64,000 nt of DNA, from assembly GCF_902459505.1 (NCBI RefSeq), contig NC_047094.1, forward strand, positions 25,343,241-25,407,240. The letters run 5' to 3'. Under the pieces are notes generated by a model, which saw only the letters and a program-made list of their open reading frames with translations, was not told the origin of the DNA and did not search any database. Numbering within the stretch: position 1 is the stretch's first letter; every line of letters starts with the position of its first letter. Of this stretch, positions 12,701 to 64,000 are shown one piece after another. The position numbers and the translations under genes are program-made. This DNA is from Geotrypetes seraphini (lineage: Eukaryota; Chordata; Amphibia; Gymnophiona; Dermophiidae).

Positions 12701-14210
12701 ACCTCAGGTTGAGTACCTCTGTGTGTACTAAAATGGAGAAAGAACCACAGTTTGAATGAATGAAATGCCAAAACAAGAGAAAAAAGTAGCTTTCTGTTTA
12801 GTCTTAGCATGCAAGAATCCCTGTGAAAGTTGTTACACAAGTATTTTTTTAGTGGACAGATCCCTCACTTCAGGCCTGGGTGTTAGGACACATGGTGAAA
12901 TGAAGATTGGTGCACTAGAGCAGGGGTGGGCAACTCTGGTCCTCGAGGGCCATAATCCAGATTTTCAGGATTTCCCCAATGAATAAGCAGTGCATGCAGA
13001 TCTCATGCATATTCATTAGGGGGAAATCCTGAAAACCCGACTGGATTCCAGCCCTCGAGGACCGGAGTTGTCCACCCCTGCACTATGTAAACACTATTTT
13101 TTTTTCTTTTACTCTAAAGTGCTTCAAAGATAGTTACATTTTGATGGAGAAAGGGGGAAGAGGAGCTACTACTGTTTGTACACTCCATAAGTGTAAAGAT
13201 GCAAAAAGGAATAGATCTTTCTGGTTTGATGTTGAAATTTTACTTGAGCCTTAAGTGAGCTCATATTGTGTTTGGAGGAGATGGGGATGCCACCACCCTC
13301 CTTGGGCAGGAGTGATCCCTCCCTAGTTGTTCCTACTGGGACCTCCTGTGGTTAGAACCAGTCTGGGCAAGAATAATCCCGTTACTCCTGCCCATGCTGG
13401 CTCCAGTCTCAAAATGAGGCAAGTCACAGCAGCCATTTTGACTGCTGACCTGGAATGGGTAACAATGACTGGCAATTGCTCCTGCCAGAGAGAGGCTACT
13501 AGGGCTTTAACAGGTGGTAGGAGGATGACTTTTTATAAGGAGGGGTGGAGTACAGTCCCTGTTTGATTGCAGCCTGCTTTTGGTTTTTCCTGGAACTCAA
13601 AATTTCAGTCAAAATAAAAAAAAACCCTGTTTCAGGGGTAAATAGTAGTTTAGAACCTAGCCGTGCATTTTTGAGTAAATATAGAAAGCTAAGGTTATCA
13701 TAGGCAAAGGAACTGTAAATAAAATTAAGAATTTTGAGAAAGATGAGATGGAAAGTTACCTATTTCACAAAACGGGGAAAAATAAGAGAGCAAGTTCACT
13801 TGTGTAATTTTGTTTTCCTTGCAGTTTCCAAGCCACAGATGAAGTTCAGCATTCAGAACATGTGTCCTATTGAAGGAGAAGGCAACATTGCAAGATTTCT
13901 CTTCTCACTTTTGGACCACACTCTCAGTGCAGTCACATTAACTCTGATAGACAGCTGGGTGGATACAGCAATTTTTCAACTGAAAGAGGGGAGTAGTAAA
14001 GAGAAGGCAGCTGTTCTGCGTTCCATGAATGCTGCCCTGGGCAAGTCATTGTGGCTGGTGGGGAATGAGCTTACTGTAGCAGATATTGTAGCTTGGTGTG
14101 CTATTCAGCAGACTGGAAATGCAAATACTGCCCCGGCCAATGTACAGAAGTGGATGAAGTCCTGTGAGAACTTGCCTCCTTTCAACATGGTACTGAAACT
14201 ATTGAAATAA
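6599..14210 (+). CDS. AIMP2: AIMP2 / p38, scaffold of the multi-tRNA synthetase complex (4 exons, 311 aa)
   Basis: Joined exons 6599-6709, 9653-9859, 10609-10840 and 13825-14210 give 311 residues (human 320). The protein begins MPMYKVKPY and ends LKLLK. AIMP2 is a non-catalytic scaffold that holds aminoacyl-tRNA synthetases together in the cytoplasm. Residues 1-37 are the lysyl-tRNA synthetase-binding N-terminus ([14 protein letters not shown]). Exon 2 holds the coiled-coil/leucine-zipper segment ([19 protein letters not shown]). Exons 3-4 hold the thioredoxin-like and GST-like parts, ending with the GST C-terminal helical motif [10 protein letters not shown]. Junction phases are 0, 0 and 1 and agree throughout. 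It lies head to head with PMS2 and convergent with EIF2AK1, as in human. Intron 2 uses a GC donor. Confidence 0.96.
7150..8378 (+). mobile_element. CR1-like LINE, 5'-truncated, reverse transcriptase still open
   Basis: An uninterrupted 332-codon frame (7155-8153) starts inside the reverse transcriptase and carries [20 protein letters not shown] and the catalytic FADDTKL. It continues with the CR1-type C-terminal region ([42 protein letters not shown]). The 3' end has the GACCTATGGTCTGACCC block and TTATGTTCTTATGTTC tail. The first reverse transcriptase motifs and the endonuclease are missing. An open frame this long suggests a fairly young copy. It lies in AIMP2 intron 1, same strand. Confidence 0.9.
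8505..8840 (-). repeat. LINE 3'-end fragment, antisense
   Basis: TATATATCCCGCTACATCC, then ACAGTTCTGAACCGGTTACA, is a typical 3' end read backwards, as at 2036 and 61717. No frame survives. Confidence 0.45.
8905..9555. mobile_element. Foldback element of the CCATATATAC family, left end lost
   Basis: The right end reads ATTCGAGTATATACG, as in the copies at 33448 and 42907, preceded by a GGCCCAAAAATCTC block. Inside, about 9080-9205 and 9300-9430 are inverted copies of one another (arms share ACCGCTGGACCACCAGGGAT). No transposase is seen. Confidence 0.6.
9653..9859 (+). CDS. AIMP2: AIMP2 exon 2 (coiled coil)
   Basis: The exon starts after TATATTTAG and has 69 codons, [11 protein letters not shown] to DLDSVLGK. 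It includes [18 protein letters not shown], nearly identical to human. It ends GGAAAG and the intron starts GCAAGT, a non-canonical GC donor with otherwise perfect consensus; phase 0. Confidence 0.95.
10033..10430 (-). repeat. LINE 3'-end fragment, antisense
   Basis: TTTTATTCCGCCAATACCTTG and GCAGATTACAAAAAGATG match the ends at 61717 and, reversed, 63440. It lies in AIMP2 intron 2, just downstream of a SINE-like GACTTGCCCGGAGTCAC stretch (9940-9990). Confidence 0.5.
10609..10840 (+). CDS. AIMP2: AIMP2 exon 3
   Basis: The exon starts after TTGATGTAG with [13 protein letters not shown] and ends TGGAAAGATG before GTAAGC, leaving one base of the next codon. It includes [16 protein letters not shown] and [12 protein letters not shown], matching human AIMP2. 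Confidence 0.95.
11717..11893. mobile_element. hAT-type miniature element (AATATCCACAAT subfamily)
   Basis: A palindromic unit of about 175 bp carries GTCCTCAAGAGCC and CTCGAGGAGC ends and mirrored GATATTCACAATGAATATG cores. It is the same subfamily as 31610-31797 and is inserted in the mariner. Confidence 0.75.
12195..12365. mobile_element. hAT-type miniature element (TTTCCCCAATGAATAT subfamily)
   Basis: CAGGGGTGTCAAAGTC at the left and GACTTTGACACCTG at the right enclose mirrored GGATTTCCCCAATGAATAT arms. The flanks TCAGCTAG/TGAGCTAG look like a slightly worn 8-bp target duplication. Confidence 0.8.
12446..12639. mobile_element. hAT-type miniature element with perfect 8-bp target duplication
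   Basis: CAGGGGTGTCCAATGTCGG and its mirror CCGACATTGGACACCCCTG bound a 194-bp palindromic unit. ATATATGC flanks both sides (12438-12445, 12640-12647). The perfect duplication marks a recent insertion. Confidence 0.9.
12921..13080. mobile_element. hAT-type miniature element
   Basis: CAGGGGTGGGCAACTC and its mirror bound a 160-bp unit with the same GATTTCCCCAATGAATA core. The flanks CACTAGAG/CACTATGT share five of eight bases. It is in AIMP2 intron 3. Confidence 0.85.
13825..14210 (+). CDS. AIMP2: AIMP2 exon 4 (GST-like C-terminus and stop)
   Basis: The acceptor CCTTGCAG precedes the exon. The split codon G+TT gives V, then [19 protein letters not shown]. It continues through [18 protein letters not shown] and [17 protein letters not shown] to LKLLK and TAA. 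An AATAAA overlaps the stop codon (14206-14211). Confidence 0.96.
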
Positions 14211-14601
14211 ATACCTCCTTACACTACTTTACATACCTTGTTCTTGACCTTACAGAGGTCGCTTTTGATACCTTAGTTTTAATCAGATGTTTTTCAAAAA
14301 CATATGTGATGGCCAAGGAAAAGTGTCTTTGTATTATCTATAACAGGCTCAGTACCATGGAAAGCACTACCTTGGAGAAAGAAAGCAAATGCTAACGAAC
14401 AGCCATTAAATGACCGAGTGGCTCTGAAAAGGCAAGATCAATGTATTTAAAAGCAGAACACTTTTGCATGCCACATATAGCAGTAAGGAAAGGCGATGGA
14501 TTCTAACAGGTTTAATGTAATATTTTGAAATGAACTTCAATTTGTCAGACATATAAGGCAGTGTCAAAGATCATTCTTTTGTGTGTGAGATGATGTTAAC
14601 T

Positions 14602-14607
14602 AATAAA
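14602..14607 (+). terminator. AIMP2: Candidate polyadenylation signal of AIMP2
   Basis: An AATAAA hexamer lies about 390 bases after the stop codon, followed by GT/T-rich sequence (AAAGTGGTTTTC). The AATAAA on the stop codon itself would leave almost no 3' UTR, so this one is preferred. Neither is proven. Confidence 0.4.
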
Positions 14608-14844
14608 AGTGGTTTTCTTGATGTTGACTGTAAAAGGAGGATTGGTCCAAGTTGGTTATTTAGAGCGGAGTTTCTCGATGGGGAAGGATACTTAATATTC
14701 CCCCCCCCCTTCCCTTTACTGCCTGTAGCATAGCTGCCCTTGAGTTGCTCACTGGCACTTGGAGAAAGACAAATGAAGCAGTAGTTAATGTCACATGTGC
14801 AGGAACTTGCCTCTTGCATGATTCAAGCAGCACAGTCTACATTG

Positions 14845-15137
14845 GGGGTATCAAATGTTGGTCCTCGAGGGCCGGAATCCAGTCGGGTTTTCAGGATTTC
14901 CCTAATGAAGATGCATGATACATGCAGCAGTCTACATTGGAGGTGTCAAATGGTCGGTCCTCGAGGGCCGCAGTCCAGGTGCGTTTTTAGGATTTCCCCA
15001 ATGAATATGCATGAGATCTATTAGCATACAATGAAAGCAGTGCATGCAAATAGATCTCATGCATATTCATTGGGGAAATCCTGAAAACCCAACTGGATTG
15101 CAGCACTCGAGGACCAACATTTGACGCTCTGGTCTAC
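14845..15137. mobile_element. One partial and one full hAT-type miniature element in tandem
   Basis: A partial unit (14845-14930) with GTCCTCGAGGGCCGG is followed by a full palindromic unit (about 14938-15137) with TTTCCCCAATGAATATGCAT mirrored. Both follow similar CAGTCTACATTGG.GGT sequence, so a local duplication or a hitched copy is possible. Confidence 0.7.
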
Positions 15138-16534
15138 ATGATCTCTGCTGCTGCTTTGTGCTTTAAATGCACCACCTGGTACTGAAGTCGGATTAGTGCC
15201 TAACTAGCCTGGGAGCCTCTGAACTAGAAGGGAAGATGAGATGGAGGCTGCCCACCTATGTGGTCAAGCAGCAGCTGCTACAATAGAAGAAGGCAGGAGA
15301 TACTGGTGTTGGCTAGAAGGGTCGGGGAGTGAAGACAAATGGGAAAATGGCTATGCATTTTTGGCATAACAGGACAATGCAAGACCATAGTTTCCTGCTT
15401 GGAATCAAGATGGTTTACTATAAGATTTGGGTCAAGATACATTATTAGTGTGAACATTAGTTTAAGTCTTTAGTTTCTTTCGGAATTTGAGGTTGTTGAT
15501 GGGTTGTCTAGGTATAGCAGTAGTTTGTTCCTGATGTGAGGTCTTTGGTACTTGAAGGTGGATTCAAATATTTTCGTATTCGATGAGGGGAAGGGAATGA
15601 CTTTAATGATCAAAGTAAGTCCCTCTGAGTAAGAGAATGGCACAGAGACAAATTTTTCCCTGTCCCGTCCCCGCCAAGTTCTTTTCTTGTCCCTGCCCCA
15701 TTCCTGAGTTCCGACTGTCCCCTTGTCATTCTCTACCTCCGAGTTCTCTCTGTATATTGCCTTGTGGACCGTGCATGCCATCTTGAGTAGGGAGAAATAG
15801 GAACAAGAAAATATTTAAGCAGGGGTAAGAGAAGATGAAGCTGCTAAGTATGATACATGCAAAGCAGAAGACTGAGATGGTTTTTGAGGGGGAGGGGGGA
15901 GAATAAAAAAAGGTATGAAGCTACTTAGCCCACTCCACAGAAGGTCCAGGCTTTCTGATGGATGAATGTTCTTCAGGTGTGGACGGAACAGATATACTTC
16001 TTCCTTTAAGGACAATGGTGACTATGAAATACTGGCTTTTGTAGTCACTAGAAGTTTATAGGAAGCTGGGAAGCAGATATACTACCTTGCCCAAATATTT
16101 TCTGTTTCCTGCACAGGGGTAATGTGACATACTCAGGGGGAAATATTGTGCAAAAAGAAATTTTAAAATAAGAGAAATTAACTCGTACAGAATTTGCTGT
16201 TTTGTGCTTCTGTACTGTGGTGCTAGACCACCACCTTTGAGCTCCCACAGACAAATTCAATTACCTCATTTTCTGGCCACAGTAAACCTGTCATACCCTA
16301 ACCAAAATTGCCCTGTACAATTGAGCAGATTCACCTAAAAGTAACACCACTGTACACATTCAGAAAAAAACTAGATCCAGGCATAAGTAGAAAAAATACA
16401 AAGTATATTTTATATATAATTAACTTCTGTAAGCTTTACATAATTTTAGATAAGTGCCATCTTCAATATGAAGGTTGGCAAGTATAGTACACACCAGTTC
16501 TCACAGTTTTTTGACATAATTCAAATGGCATTCT

Positions 16535-64000
<47,466 letters not shown>

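Larger units (their letters stand above)
14212..16534. other. AIMP2 / EIF2AK1 convergent intergenic gap
   Basis: It contains the AIMP2 3' UTR and, by inference, the EIF2AK1 3' UTR, plus repeats. One damaged and one full hAT miniature lie at 14845-15137. Fragments of the GAGAATGACAC family lie at 15630-15760. No other gene is supported. Confidence 0.6.

Overview
The window is vertebrate nuclear DNA. It carries four spliced host genes in the order and orientation of the mammalian PMS2-AIMP2-EIF2AK1/ANKRD61 block, buried in a dense, layered load of transposable elements. The repeat mix (a DIRS-type tyrosine-recombinase element, CR1-like and L2-like LINEs, L1-like pieces, a tRNA-derived SINE, many hAT, Tc1/mariner and Harbinger-like short elements) and the repeat-inflated introns point to an amphibian. 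A caecilian is my best guess, but that rests on remembered repeat families and is inference.

Layout: (1) 1-6.6 kb is the 5' end of PMS2 on the minus strand. Only coding exon 2 (3027-3166) is certain and its first exon is unresolved. (2) About 6.16-6.6 kb is a GC-rich head-to-head promoter region shared with AIMP2. (3) AIMP2 (+, 6599-14210) is complete in four exons encoding 311 residues; intron 2 has a GC-AG boundary and intron 3 holds a mariner element with hAT miniature elements in it. (4) 14.2-16.5 kb is the convergent AIMP2/EIF2AK1 intergenic gap. (5) EIF2AK1 (minus, 16535 to beyond 64000) encodes the heme-regulated eIF2alpha kinase HRI. Nine exons are visible, from the end of the N-lobe through the kinase insert, catalytic loop, activation segment and C-terminal coiled coil; the earlier exons lie past the right edge. 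All exon junction phases agree. (6) ANKRD61 (+, 29484-35808, three exons, 438 residues) is nested on the opposite strand inside the EIF2AK1 intron that splits HRDLK from PRN, as in human.

Most remaining sequence is recognisable repeats, often inserted in one another: a 2.6 kb hAT element with an 8-bp target duplication inside the DIRS fossil, one CR1-like LINE inside another, and a LINE in the loop of a foldback element. Several short families are large foldbacks. One family with an AGCCCGTTACATTAACGGG end is present three times and I could not name it.

I found no evidence of a new multi-gene system. The most notable signals are a perfect threefold 24-bp repeat that triplicates the ANKRD61 exon 1 splice donor in frame, the GC donor in AIMP2, a 29-bp duplication in the shared promoter, and the nested and foldback repeats.
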